Translations under genes and position numbers: made by a program
Notes under the pieces: generated by a model
Databases searched by the model: none
Told to the model about the DNA's origin: nothing
What the model saw: the letters and a program-made list of their open reading frames with translations, nothing else
Shown here: positions 17,544-28,314 of the stretch, piece by piece
Numbering within the stretch: the first letter of the stretch is position 1
Layout of the letters: each line of letters begins with the position of its first letter
Source of the DNA: Pseudolabrys sp.
Lineage (GTDB): Bacteria > Pseudomonadota > Alphaproteobacteria > Rhizobiales > Xanthobacteraceae
DNA: 32,401 bases
Reading direction: 5' to 3'
Assembly: GCA_019635575.1 (NCBI GenBank)
Contig: JAHBZF010000028.1
Coordinates: 1 to 32,401, forward strand

Positions 17544-18440
17544 TCAGGCCGCCAGCAGTTCCGGTGGGCAGAGGCGGCGTGCTTCGTCGACCAACTGCCG
17601 GATCGACGGCGGTTGCGCGTAGCGATCGGAGACGATCAGGCCGATCGTGTGCGTCACGGTCGGCGTATCGATCGGCAGGGTTTGCAGATCGCCGAGCTGC
17701 AGCGCATTGAGCATCGACTTCGGCACGACGCTGACGAAGCGGCCGGTCGCCACATGCGAGGCGAGCGCGATCGCGGAATCGGTCTCCACCAGCGGGGCGG
17801 TTTCGAGATTGAGCCCCTCGAATACCGAATCGATGATGCGCCGGTGCTGCAGGTCGCGCGTGAGCAGGCACATCGGCAGCGAGGCGATGTCGGCCCAGGT
17901 GGTCGTTTTCGCGTTGGCAAGCGGATTGTCGCGCGAGGTGAGCAGCAGATAGGTCTCGCGGAACAGCGGCACGCGCGTCACATCGTCGATCGGATCGTGG
18001 TCGATATAGGTGATGCCGGCATCGACCTCGCGGTTGTGCAGGAGCGACACGACGATGTCGGAGGGCCGGGCCAGCACGGTGAAGCGTGTGCCGGGGTGGC
18101 GTTTCTGGAACGGCGCGGTGAGCGCAGCGACCACCGACATCGCCGAGGGCATGGCGGCGAGCCGCAGATGCGCGCCGATACCGCGCTGCAAGCCCTGGAT
18201 CTCCTGGCGCATCGCGTGAGCGTCGCCGACCATGCGCCGCGCCCAGATCAGCACCCGTTCGCCCTCGGGCGTGAAGCCCTGAAACCGCGACGAGCGCTTG
18301 ACCAGCGCGACGTTGAGCATCTCCTCGAGACTCTGGATGCCGAGCGAGAGCGTCGGCTGGGCGACGCCGCAACTGTCCGCGGCGCGGCGGAAGTGCTTCT
18401 CTCGCGCGAGCGCGAGCATGAATTCGAGCTTTTCCAGCAC
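17544..18440 (-). CDS. LysR-family transcriptional regulator
   Basis: A 298-residue DNA-binding regulator. Residues 1-60 are the winged helix-turn-helix (LEFMLALAREKHFRRAADSCGVAQPTLS, then SLEEMLNVALVKRSS). Residues about 90-295 are the periplasmic-binding-like effector domain (LRLAAMPSAMSVVAAL…FTVLARPSDIVVSLLHNREVDAGITY). It lies 136 bases upstream of the OFA transporter on the same strand and is divergent from an alpha/beta hydrolase gene. A perfect T-N11-A dyad in that divergent gap (18592-18604) fits a LysR-type site. Targets are probably the hydrolase, lysR itself and the transporter, which is inference. Full length, with nothing missing. Confidence 0.93.
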   Translation of the reverse strand: MLEKLEFMLALAREKHFRRAADSCGVAQPTLSLGIQSLEEMLNVALVKRSSRFQGFTPEGERVLIWARRMVGDAHAMRQEIQGLQRGIGAHLRLAAMPSAMSVVAALTAPFQKRHPGTRFTVLARPSDIVVSLLHNREVDAGITYIDHDPIDDVTRVPLFRETYLLLTSRDNPLANAKTTTWADIASLPMCLLTRDLQHRRIIDSVFEGLNLETAPLVETDSAIALASHVATGRFVSVVPKSMLNALQLGDLQTLPIDTPTVTHTIGLIVSDRYAQPPSIRQLVDEARRLCPPELLAA

Positions 18441-18591
18441 CGCATCCTCCCAAAGTGCCCGGTTCGGCGCGGACTTTTGCCCGTCTCTTGGTTTTTCGTT
18501 GTGTGGTCGGCCAAGCTAAGGTGCGGGCCGGGAGGGGTCTAGCGCGGTTGTCTTCGACTTATGGACGAGACGCTGGCCGCCCGTCATGGCG

Positions 18592-18604
18592 TGTGCATTG
18601 CACA
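18592..18604. promoter_or_regulatory. LysR-type binding site candidate (T-N11-A dyad)
   Basis: TGTGCA-T-TGCACA is a perfect 13-bp dyad that fits the LysR consensus T-N11-A. It lies 152 bases before the lysR start and 74 bases before the divergent hydrolase start. A TATACT -10-like box follows at 18637-18642 with TTGCGA at 18611-18616, but their 20-base spacing is long, as in activator-dependent promoters. Confidence 0.55.
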
Positions 18605-18677
18605 ATGGATTTGCGACCGATCCGGAGCAATCCCGCTATACTGCCCGGCGCAATCATTCAGCTAAAGGAATCCATCC

Positions 18678-19673
18678 ATGGGGAACTATTTCGACCAGCC
18701 GCTCGATCGCCGCGTTCTGATCGCGGGCGCCGCCGGTGCCGCAGTGGCCGGCGGAGCGGCGGTGGCGCAGGCGCAGCAGCCGGCCGCGCCGCGCGAGAAG
18801 GGCCCCAAGGTATGGATGGAGATGGATCAGAAGGAACTGGACGACGCCTACGACCAGGCGAAATACGCGCCCAACCTGCCGATCGTGCTCAAGCGTTACG
18901 TCACCGAGAGCGAGGAGACCCGCAAGCGGATCGGCGCGCCGAAACGGCTGAGCTATGGGTCGACGCCGGTCGAGGCGCTCGATCTCTATGCCGCCAAGGC
19001 GCCGAATGCGCCGATCAACATCTTCATCCATGGCGGCGCATGGCGCGGCCAGGTCGCCAAGGATTACGCTTTTCCGGCCGAGGCGCTGACCCGCGCCGGC
19101 GCACATTATATCTCGCTCGACTTCACCAATGTGACGCAGACCGACGGCAATCTGATGCCGATGGCGGAGCAGGTGCGCCGCGCCATCGCCTGGGTGGCGA
19201 AAAATGCCGCGAGCTTCGGCGGCGACGCCAACCGCATCTACATTTCCGGCCACTCGTCCGGCGGCCATCTCGGCGGCGTCGCGCTGGTGACGGACTGGAA
19301 AGCGATGGGCGTGCCCGCCGACGTGATCAAGGGCGCGGTGCTGCTCTCCGGCATGTATGACCTGAAACCGGTGCGGCTGTCGGCGCGCTCGTCCTATGTG
19401 AAGTTCACCGATGCGATCGAGGACGCGCTGTCGACACAGCGCCATCTCGACAAGATCACCTGTCCGGTGACGCTGGTGCATGGGTCGCTGGAGACGCCGG
19501 AGTTTCAGCGGCAGAGCCGCGATTTCGCCGCCGCGTTGAAGAAGGCGGGGAAGCCGGCCGAACTGATCGTCGGGCCGAACTACAACCACTTCGAGATCGC
19601 CGAGACGCTGGCCAATCCGTTCGGGGTGGCCGGCCGCGCTGTGATCGAGCAGATGAAGCTCAAGGTGGCCTGA
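18678..19673 (+). CDS. Exported alpha/beta hydrolase of the esterase/kynurenine-formamidase-like group
   Basis: A 331-residue hydrolase with an N-terminal LDRRVLIAGAAGAAVAGGAAVAQAQ segment that looks like a twin-arginine-type signal, so it is probably periplasmic. The HGGAW motif at 118-122 forms the oxyanion hole, Ser193 in GHSSGGH is the nucleophile and His304 in NYNHFE the base. The acid is probably Glu272 in HGSLETPEF, where Asp is more usual. The layout is that of carboxylesterase/arylformamidase-like enzymes of the HGGxW class; the substrate is unknown. The ATG at 18678 follows AAAGGAA. It is divergent from lysR across a gap holding a T-N11-A site, which suggests LysR control. Confidence 0.85.
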   Translation: MGNYFDQPLDRRVLIAGAAGAAVAGGAAVAQAQQPAAPREKGPKVWMEMDQKELDDAYDQAKYAPNLPIVLKRYVTESEETRKRIGAPKRLSYGSTPVEALDLYAAKAPNAPINIFIHGGAWRGQVAKDYAFPAEALTRAGAHYISLDFTNVTQTDGNLMPMAEQVRRAIAWVAKNAASFGGDANRIYISGHSSGGHLGGVALVTDWKAMGVPADVIKGAVLLSGMYDLKPVRLSARSSYVKFTDAIEDALSTQRHLDKITCPVTLVHGSLETPEFQRQSRDFAAALKKAGKPAELIVGPNYNHFEIAETLANPFGVAGRAVIEQMKLKVA

Positions 19674-19691
19674 GAAGAACCGGTCGCGCGG

Positions 19692-19883
19692 TTACATCGC
19701 GTTCGGGGTCGGCGGCGTGCCGTCGTCGTCCTCGATCTTGATATGCGCGCAGCTCTCGCAGCGGAAATAGCGGGCGTTGCGGCCGGTGCGCGGATTGCGG
19801 ATCTGCCGCATGAGACGCAGCCGCCCCCGGCGGCAGGTGGGACAGAGCGGACGGTCTGCGGTCAGAATTTCGGGCACAGCCAT
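19692..19883 (-). CDS. Small zinc-ribbon protein
   Basis: A 63-residue protein with two Cys pairs, CPTC at 14-17 and CESC at 42-45, separated by a basic Arg-rich stretch (RRGRLRLMRQIRNPRTGRNARYFR). This is the pattern of a four-cysteine zinc ribbon, likely binding nucleic acid or protein. The C-terminus is acidic and Pro/Thr-rich. No family name is recognised. The ATG at 19883 is the only start that keeps both pairs with this length. It is convergent with the hydrolase gene, 18 bases apart. The even spacing of the pairs makes a chance ORF unlikely. Confidence 0.7.
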   Translation of the reverse strand: MAVPEILTADRPLCPTCRRGRLRLMRQIRNPRTGRNARYFRCESCAHIKIEDDDGTPPTPNAM

Positions 19884-20068
19884 TGAACGGAGCCGCCGGG
19901 CAAATCCTGCGGTCGGATGAAGCGGCCGGCCGAAATATTTTCGCGGGGCGCTGCCACGGTGGGCGCGAACGAACCGGGCCGGGGCGGCGTTGGTGTGGGC
20001 AGGTACCGCGCGACCGTCAGCGAAGCGACCTCAGGCCGCGATCAGGACGAGCAATCAGGGAGGTGACG

Positions 20069-20410
20069 ATGCCTTATCCGACTCTCATCCGGTGCGGGGC
20101 CGGACGGCGCTCGCGTCGGACATTCCCGCAGATACAGACGCTGGCGGCGCTGGTTGCGGCGATCGGTGTCGGCGCTTTGCTGCTGCCTGGGCCAGCCCAC
20201 GCGCAGGTCAAAGCCGACCCCTATCGCTGGTGCGCCGATTTCGGCGGCCGCGGCGGTGGCGGCACGAGCTGCTACTATATGAGCTTCGAGCAATGCCGCC
20301 GCGAGTTGCTCGGCCGCGGCGGCGTCTGCCGGCCAAATCCGTTCTACACCGGCTCGCCGCGCGCGACCGAACGCCATGGCAAGCGGCGGTATCACCGGCG
20401 CAGCGATTGA
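20069..20410 (+). CDS. DUF3551 family small exported protein
   Basis: A 113-residue protein with a signal-like hydrophobic segment at about 23-45 (LAALVAAIGVGALLLPGPAHA) and a mature part YRWCADFGGRGGGGTSCYYMSFEQCRRELLGRGGVCRPNPFYTG (shown here as blocks YRWCADFGG, TSCYYMSFEQC and GVCRPNPFY). The four cysteines and the C-x-FEQC layout mark DUF3551, a family of unknown function abundant in Bradyrhizobiaceae. Two disulfides in the periplasm are likely. The ATG at 20069 follows GGGAGGTGA at 20058-20066; the frame is open upstream to 19883 but that part lacks a signal sequence. A strong hairpin follows at 20450-20473. Confidence 0.85.
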   Translation: MPYPTLIRCGAGRRSRRTFPQIQTLAALVAAIGVGALLLPGPAHAQVKADPYRWCADFGGRGGGGTSCYYMSFEQCRRELLGRGGVCRPNPFYTGSPRATERHGKRRYHRRSD

Positions 20411-20446
20411 AGCGTCGGTCCGCCGCGCGTCTTTCTATCGCCATGC

Positions 20447-20473
20447 AAAAAGGCCACCCGGTCGGGTGGCCTT
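20447..20473 (-). terminator. Rho-independent terminator, minus strand
   Basis: A perfect 10-bp stem AAGGCCACCC-GGTC-GGGTGGCCTT (20450-20473) with five T on the minus strand side (A-run 20447-20451). It lies 56 bases beyond the stop of the minus-strand GPGYY-rich gene. It may also slow transcription coming from the DUF3551 gene, although the plus side has no T-run. Confidence 0.8.
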
Positions 20474-20528
20474 CTGCTTGCGCGGAGATCGGGCAGGCTT
20501 TTGTGACCTGCCTTGTCAAACGCTTGGA

Positions 20529-20846
20529 TCAGTACCCGCGATAGGGTTTGCAGACGCCGTCCTGAACGGTGAAGCCCGGACGGGTGCAGTTCGGCTGGCC
20601 GTTGCGGTCGATATAGATGCCGCGCCCGCCGCGATAGCCCGGAGGCGGCCCGTAATAGCCAGCGCCGGGTCCGGGTCCGTAGTAGCCGGGGCCAGGCCCA
20701 TAATAGGCGGGGCCGGGGCCGCGCATCGGCACGCAGCGATAACCATTGTAGAAGCGGCCGGCGCCGCAGCCGTCACGGGCCTGGGCGAGATCGGCAAAGG
20801 ACATCAGGGCGGCAAACGAAAGCGCGGCGACAGCGATGCGACGCAT
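20529..20846 (-). CDS. Small secreted GPGYY-repeat protein (GCG-motif type)
   Basis: A 105-residue protein with a signal peptide (MRRIAVAALSFAALMSFADLAQA) and a mature start DGCGAGRFYNGYRCVP. That start resembles the GCG-type cysteine motif found before low-complexity repeats in Bradyrhizobiaceae proteins. The middle holds three or four imperfect repeats of GPGPxYYG. The end, NCTRPGFTVQDGVCKPYRGY, carries two more cysteines. It is probably periplasmic or surface associated; function unknown. The ATG at 20846 follows GGAGGGA. A possible general-stress promoter (GGAAC-N17-GTT) lies 29-53 bases upstream. A terminator follows at 20447-20473. Confidence 0.8.
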   Translation of the reverse strand: MRRIAVAALSFAALMSFADLAQARDGCGAGRFYNGYRCVPMRGPGPAYYGPGPGYYGPGPGAGYYGPPPGYRGGRGIYIDRNGQPNCTRPGFTVQDGVCKPYRGY

Positions 20847-20874
20847 GGGGTCCCTCCATCGGGTGGCGTCAAAC

Positions 20875-20899
20875 AACTGGAACCGAGCTTATTGGTTCC
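20875..20899 (-). promoter_or_regulatory. Possible EcfG (general stress sigma) promoter
   Basis: Read on the minus strand, GGAAC (20895-20899) is followed after 17 bases by GTT (20875-20877). EcfG promoters in alphaproteobacteria are GGAAC-N16/17-CGTT; here the first base of the -10 is A. GGAACC/GGTTCC also form a 6-bp dyad (20879-20899), so a repressor site is an alternative. It is placed correctly for the gene starting at 20846. Confidence 0.35.
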
Positions 20900-20985
20900 G
20901 CGATGAATGGCGGCAAAACAAGCGGTTAGGCAAAAGAGGGCTAATCCCGCGCTGCGGGTTGTCGGCTCCTGACCTCTTGATCAAG

Positions 20986-21013
20986 AAAAGGCCGCCGAGA
21001 AGCAGGCGGCCTT
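20986..21013 (-). terminator. Rho-independent terminator of the tail-collar gene
   Basis: A perfect 9-bp stem AAGGCCGCC-(8 bases)-GGCGGCCTT (20988-21013) with TTTTC on the minus strand directly after it. It starts 18 bases beyond the stop of the gene at 21032. Confidence 0.8.
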
Positions 21014-21031
21014 GTCGCGCGGCGGCCGCGA

Positions 21032-21493
21032 TCAGCCTTCGTCGAAAGCCTTGATGATGTAATTCACCGCGACATTGATCGGCCTGTTTTCGTTGCCGAC
21101 GTTGGCTGCCGGCAACGGTGTCCCGGTGCTGGCATGTTGCTCGGCTGAAAAGCAGGGCGGATTGCCGGCGCCGGATTTGCCGGCTCCCGGATAATAAGCA
21201 TGGAGGTAGTCGTGAGCATGCGGGCCGACGGCATCCCCCTGCGTCGACAGCAGCGTGCGCCCGGCCAGCCGCTTGCTTCTTCCCTTGCTGACGCCCGGAT
21301 CGATCTGGCGGCTGGTATCGAGGCCGCGCAGGAAATATCCGCGCAGATCCGGTGTCTTGTTCTGGCCGAGGAGCTTTCGCAGATCGGAATAATCCGTGCC
21401 GGACGGAATGGTGCTGCCATCGCACCAGAGCCATCCGTCGGGCTTGCGGGTACCACCGAATGCGACAATCGATCCGACAGGCATTATTGTCAT
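21032..21493 (-). CDS. Phage tail collar domain protein
   Basis: A 153-residue protein. The start MPVGSIVAFGGTRKPDGWLWCDGSTI, then YSDLRKLLG…TPDLRGYFLRGLD (seen as short blocks), is the tail-collar domain found in tail fibres and microcystin-dependent-protein-like products. The tail, NENRPINVAVNYIIKAFDEG, is the usual C-terminal fold of this family (RPxNVAxNYIIK). It has no signal peptide. The ATG at 21493 follows AGGGGGA; the frame is open upstream without the domain. It ends at a strong terminator and no other phage gene is near, so it is an orphan. Roles in a tailocin or surface fibre are possible but unsupported here. Confidence 0.85.
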   Translation of the reverse strand: MTIMPVGSIVAFGGTRKPDGWLWCDGSTIPSGTDYSDLRKLLGQNKTPDLRGYFLRGLDTSRQIDPGVSKGRSKRLAGRTLLSTQGDAVGPHAHDYLHAYYPGAGKSGAGNPPCFSAEQHASTGTPLPAANVGNENRPINVAVNYIIKAFDEG

Positions 21494-21899
21494 TGCAGTC
21501 CCCCTGTTTCGCGGAATGCGAGCCGAAAAGGGTACTGCCCAAATCACGCGGTTGACATAAGAGAGTTGTGCAACCGCATAAACACGCCATAAAAGTGTTA
21601 TGAGATGCGTCGCGCGTCCGTCCTCGGCGCCAGCGGCGCGCCGCATCAAAGCAATGAAAAACTTCCACTGCGGGTCGCAGGTCCCTGCGAAAATCGAATG
21701 AGAACATATTGCGAACTGAGAACAAATAGAGTACAGTCTTTTTATCGTCGATTCCGGGCGGCGGCCGGCTCCTGACAGGGGGCGGGTGTCCGGAACCGGC
21801 GGGAGCTGGCGGCCCTTGGCTCCCTCAGGGTCGCAAGCGGGGAAATCTCCAGGGGCGGTTTGTCGGGGGTTCGATTCCCGGCCATAAGGAGCGCGACCT
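21494..21899. promoter_or_regulatory. 406-base divergent region between the tail-collar gene and recA
   Basis: No gene seen. It holds a dyad GCGGTTG-N16-CAACCGC (21548-21577), with a consensus-like TTGACA inside it on the plus strand, and a second dyad CATAA-N5-TTATG (21588-21602). The recA promoter and SOS box (21702-21737) follow. After them comes a leader of about 150 bases with a GGGAGC…GCTCCC hairpin and a TAAGGAG ribosome site directly before the recA ATG. Confidence 0.5.
21702..21737 (+). promoter_or_regulatory. recA promoter with alphaproteobacterial LexA (SOS) box
   Basis: GAAC-N7-GAAC (21702-21716), the same as GTTC-N7-GTTC on the other strand, is the alphaproteobacterial LexA site. 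A third GAAC lies at 21720-21723. The box overlaps TTGCGA (21709-21714), which with TACAGT (21732-21737) gives a sigma-70-like promoter with 17-base spacing. LexA bound here would cover the -35, as expected for SOS control of recA. Confidence 0.75.
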
Positions 21900-22986
<1,087 letters not shown>

Positions 22987-23829
22987 GCCCGTTCCCCGTC
23001 AGGGGAGCGTGCGGTCCTGATAAGGCCACCCGGCAACGGCGACTGCTGCGGTTAAGCGTCGGCAGTCCCGATAACAGGGCGCCCGTCGAAACGGCGGGCG
23101 GTGCGTGAGTGGCGTTGCGTTTGGTTGAGTGCGTATCCGTGTGGTCGTGAACCGGGGTCCGTTACCGTGTGCGGGTAACGGGCGGGGAAACCGGAGAAGG
23201 ATTTCGCGGACAGAGTTGAGTGTTTGAGTTGTCAGTGAGGTGCGTGTTGCTGTGAGGCGTGGTCGCGACCGGCGCAGGCGTTCAATGCCACAAGCGTCCG
23301 GTGGGCCTTCGCGGAAGAGCAGTGTTCTTCGCAGGTTGAAGTCAAACGTGCGTATCGGCGGTCGTTGCGTCTGGAGCGTGTCCTAGCCCGTAGCCCAGAC
23401 GACATGGACCAGCTTGCATTTCGCCCCCGTCGGCACCCGGCTGCGTAAAGCGGCCGCAACCGAGGACGGGGGCGAAAAGCGTTTTGGGAGGGCTCGCGCG
23501 TCGGTCCTCCCGCCCGTGCCATGGCGTGCTGCGGCCGTCCGCTGTGGCGACCCGCGATCTCGATCGTGCCATCCGGCTGCCGAAGGCGGTCCGGACCGGT
23601 CCCGAATCCGCCCGTGAAATCGGCTATTTGTCCGGGCTGAAATGCCTGGGCGACCCGGAGCAGCGCGCCTGTGCGCACCCCGGCCGTTTTCTGGACAGGT
23701 CCGCCGCCAGCGGATAAATATCCGGCCAAAATATCAAGCCGGACGGGCAGTTAGCCCCGATCCGACCGGCGCAGGCAGACGTTTTTCGACCAATCCTCAA
23801 GACCACCAGAACAGGCAGTACGCGCGACC
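22987..23829. ncRNA. 843-base recA-alaS gap with strong hairpins; possible structured RNA
   Basis: No convincing protein gene. Hairpins in order: TCCCC-GTCA-GGGGA just after the recA stop; GACTGC…GCAGTC (23041-23067); CGCCCGTC-GAAAC-GGCGGGCG (about 23080-23100), a likely recA end without a T-run; CCGTTACC-N7-GGTAACGG (23159-23181), 8 bp perfect; and TTTCGCCCCCGTC (23419-23431) with GACGGGGGCGAAA (23465-23477), 13 bp perfect. The last encloses a 7-bp stem CGGCTGC-GTAAA-GCGGCCG. The stretch 23100-23260 is unusually rich in G and T for this genome. The alaS promoter should lie in the last 150 bases, but no -35/-10 was recognised. A structured RNA is inference only. Confidence 0.35.
23419..23477. 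other. 13-bp perfect stem enclosing a 7-bp stem
   Basis: The outer arms TTTCGCCCCCGTC and GACGGGGGCGAAA match over 13 bp, separated by 33 bases. The inner arms CGGCTGC and GCGGCCG pair with one G-U around GTAAA. On the plus strand AAAAGCGTTTT follows, so a terminator reading toward alaS is possible. The element is about 350 bases upstream of the alaS start. Confidence 0.6.
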
Positions 23830-26514
<2,685 letters not shown>

Positions 26515-26521
26515 GTGTTTT

Positions 26522-26606
26522 CCTCGCCCGTCAATGGGCGAGGTGTCAGCGGTGAGGGTGACGTCGCCGGGCTTGATCCGGCGTCCATCTTTTTCGGGCA
26601 TGCCCG
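26522..26606 (+). terminator. alaS 3' region: two hairpins and a palindrome
   Basis: CCTCGCCC-GTCAAT-GGGCGAGG (26522-26543) is an 8-bp perfect stem eight bases after the alaS stop, without a T-run. CGCCGG-GCTTGAT-CCGGCG (26565-26583) is followed by TCCATCTTTTT, so it is the better terminator candidate. CGGGCATGCCCG (26595-26606) is a perfect 12-bp palindrome right after the T-run. These blocks resemble dispersed Rhizobiales repeats. They sit between alaS and the next gene's start. Confidence 0.5.
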
Positions 26607-26634
26607 GCATGACAGCATTGTGGAGGCGCACAAC

Positions 26635-27240
26635 GTGATCACCACCGTCGAACAGCTCGAAGCCCTCTACGGCACGCCGGCGGAGCCGGCGCTGGTGAAG
26701 GAGGTCGATCATCTCACGCCGGAATACCGGCGACTGATCGAGCTGTCGCCGTTCGTGATCGTCGCCACGGCGGGACCGGACGGGCTCGACTGCTCGCCGC
26801 GCGGCGACGCCGGCGCGGTGGCGCGGGTCGCCGATGCGCGCACGGTGCTGCTGCCGGACCGGCGCGGCAACAACCGCATCGACTCGCTGCGCAACGTGCT
26901 CGCCGATCCGCGCGTCGGCTTGTTGTTCCTCATTCCCGGCGCCGGTAACACGCTGCGTCTCAACGGCCGCGCCAGCCTCAGCGCCGATCCGGCGTTGCTC
27001 GACAGCTTCGTGATGGAAGGCAAGGCGCCGCGCAGCGTCATGGTGGTGACGATCGAGAAGGTGTTCTTCCAGTGCGCGCGGGCGGTGATGCGCTCGGACC
27101 TGTGGAATTCCGACAAGCACGTGCCGCGCGCGGACGTGCCGACGCCGGGGCAGATCCTGTCGACGATCACCGATGCGCGCGTCGGCGGCAAAGCCTATGA
27201 CGAGGCGTGGCTGCCGCGCGCCAAGGAGACGATGTGGTGA
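26635..27240 (+). CDS. Pyridoxamine 5'-phosphate oxidase-family FMN protein
   Basis: A 201-residue flavoprotein of the PPOX split-barrel class, of the MSMEG_1061-like group. Visible blocks are FVIVATAGPDGLDCSPRGDAG (start of the barrel), LLPDRRGNNRIDSLRNVL, the PGAGNTLRLNGRA strand, and the C-terminal FFQCARAVMRSDLWNS, where FMN phosphate and ring contacts are expected. The natural substrate is unknown; relatives act as oxidoreductases or cofactor-binding proteins. The GTG at 26635 is chosen because GGAGG at 26622-26626 stands eight bases upstream; the frame is open to 26515 but that part is repeat-like sequence. It follows alaS on the same strand behind a likely terminator, so it is probably separately expressed. 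Confidence 0.85.
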   Translation: MITTVEQLEALYGTPAEPALVKEVDHLTPEYRRLIELSPFVIVATAGPDGLDCSPRGDAGAVARVADARTVLLPDRRGNNRIDSLRNVLADPRVGLLFLIPGAGNTLRLNGRASLSADPALLDSFVMEGKAPRSVMVVTIEKVFFQCARAVMRSDLWNSDKHVPRADVPTPGQILSTITDARVGGKAYDEAWLPRAKETMW

Positions 27241-27273
27241 GCGCCGTCAGGTGAATACGATGGCGCCGCGACA

Positions 27274-28155
27274 TCACGCCGGCTGCATGTGCCGCGCGTA
27301 AAACGCCAGCTCGATCGAGATCCATTGGCGGTAGCTGTCGCGCAGATGCGGCGTGGCGGTGGGAACGGCGGTGGCGCCGACCTGGAAGAATCCGAGCCGC
27401 GCGCCCTCGACGATGATGTTGGATACCTGGCTTTTCGACAGGCCGAACCGGCGGGCGATATCGCCGCGGCTTGGCAGCGTGCTGGCGTCAATGTCCGCGA
27501 GCATGACGGAAATGATGACGGTCGCGGCGCCTTCCCGTGCGCCGAAGAAGCCGATGAAGTCGGGCATCCGGCCTGCCGGCGGTTCGTTCGCCACATGATC
27601 GCGCCCGCCTGACACCAGGAAGCGTTCGATGAAGGCGGGATCGTCGCGCAGCATGGCTTCCCGGCGCGCCTGCGGATCGAGCGCGTCGAGCGCGCGCACC
27701 GCATAGGTAAGCCACTGCTCGACGAAACCGAACATGCGCGCGGTGGGGCGGTAGAATTTCGAGCGGCGATCGCTCTCGCTGCGGACGGATTGCACGAATC
27801 CGGTCAGCTTGAGCAAGGCGAGCGTGGTCTTGAGCGAGCGCGGGCTGACTTCGCTACGCCGCGTGCAGAGATCATAGAGACGGCCGTAAGTCGCGCCGCC
27901 GTCCGGCCCGAACCGCTCACGGTCGGCATGCAGATAGAGCAGGTAGCCGTTGACGCGGAAGCGCGCGTCATAGGACGTGAGCTTGTTGATCAGTCGTGGC
28001 GCCTCGCGAAACCGCATCAGTCCGACTGTGTATTCGCGCACCGCGCCGGGAAATGCCGGGAGCGCGCGCAGTCGCGCCGCTTCGGCCAGCAACTGGTCTT
28101 CGCCACCGCCTTCAGATGTGCTGCTTTGCATGGGTGTCGCGCGGTCGGCGGGCAT
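27274..28155 (-). CDS. Putative transcriptional regulator with two helix-turn-helix segments
   Basis: A 293-residue protein from the ATG at 28155; GTG at 28215 and ATG at 28131 are other possible starts and none has a good ribosome site. Two DNA-binding-like regions are visible. A winged-helix pattern lies around residues 88-140 (TYGRLYDLCTRRSEVSPRSLKTTLALLKLTGFV, then a basic wing RSESDRRSKFYRPT). A compact HTH lies around 227-258 (LPSRGDIARRFGLSKSQVSNIIVEGARLGFF). A central helical region may dimerise. I recognise no named family. It is divergent from the autotransporter-like gene, which it may control. A short dyad TGCCA…TGGCA lies in the gap. Confidence 0.65.
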   Translation of the reverse strand: MPADRATPMQSSTSEGGGEDQLLAEAARLRALPAFPGAVREYTVGLMRFREAPRLINKLTSYDARFRVNGYLLYLHADRERFGPDGGATYGRLYDLCTRRSEVSPRSLKTTLALLKLTGFVQSVRSESDRRSKFYRPTARMFGFVEQWLTYAVRALDALDPQARREAMLRDDPAFIERFLVSGGRDHVANEPPAGRMPDFIGFFGAREGAATVIISVMLADIDASTLPSRGDIARRFGLSKSQVSNIIVEGARLGFFQVGATAVPTATPHLRDSYRQWISIELAFYARHMQPA

Positions 28156-28314
28156 CGGCGGATGTGGAAATAAGATCAGGTGCGATTGTGATCGCGCATG
28201 AAGGAGCGGGATCACCTAGTTTTCTGCCAGCGATGCGCGGCATTGGCAATCGCGATGCTGCGGCGCTGACACGCCGCCGGCGTGCCGCGCGCCAGTTGTG
28301 GGGGCGGGGCTGCG

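Noticed and set aside
20889-21725. 278-codon minus-strand frame overlapping the tail-collar gene and the recA promoter
   Set aside because: It is out of frame with the recognisable collar domain, crosses the terminator at 20986-21013 and has no motif.
21860-21886. tRNA-like GGTTCGATTCCCGGCCA stretch before recA
   Set aside because: The T-stem would have two G-G mismatches, and no acceptor, D or anticodon arm can be formed from the bases upstream. It is part of the recA leader.
23232-23729. 165-codon open frame on the minus strand in the recA-alaS gap
   Set aside because: No ribosome site or recognisable domain, composition is Arg/Gly/Ser-rich, and it runs through the 13-bp hairpin. Kept only as an alternative to the RNA idea.
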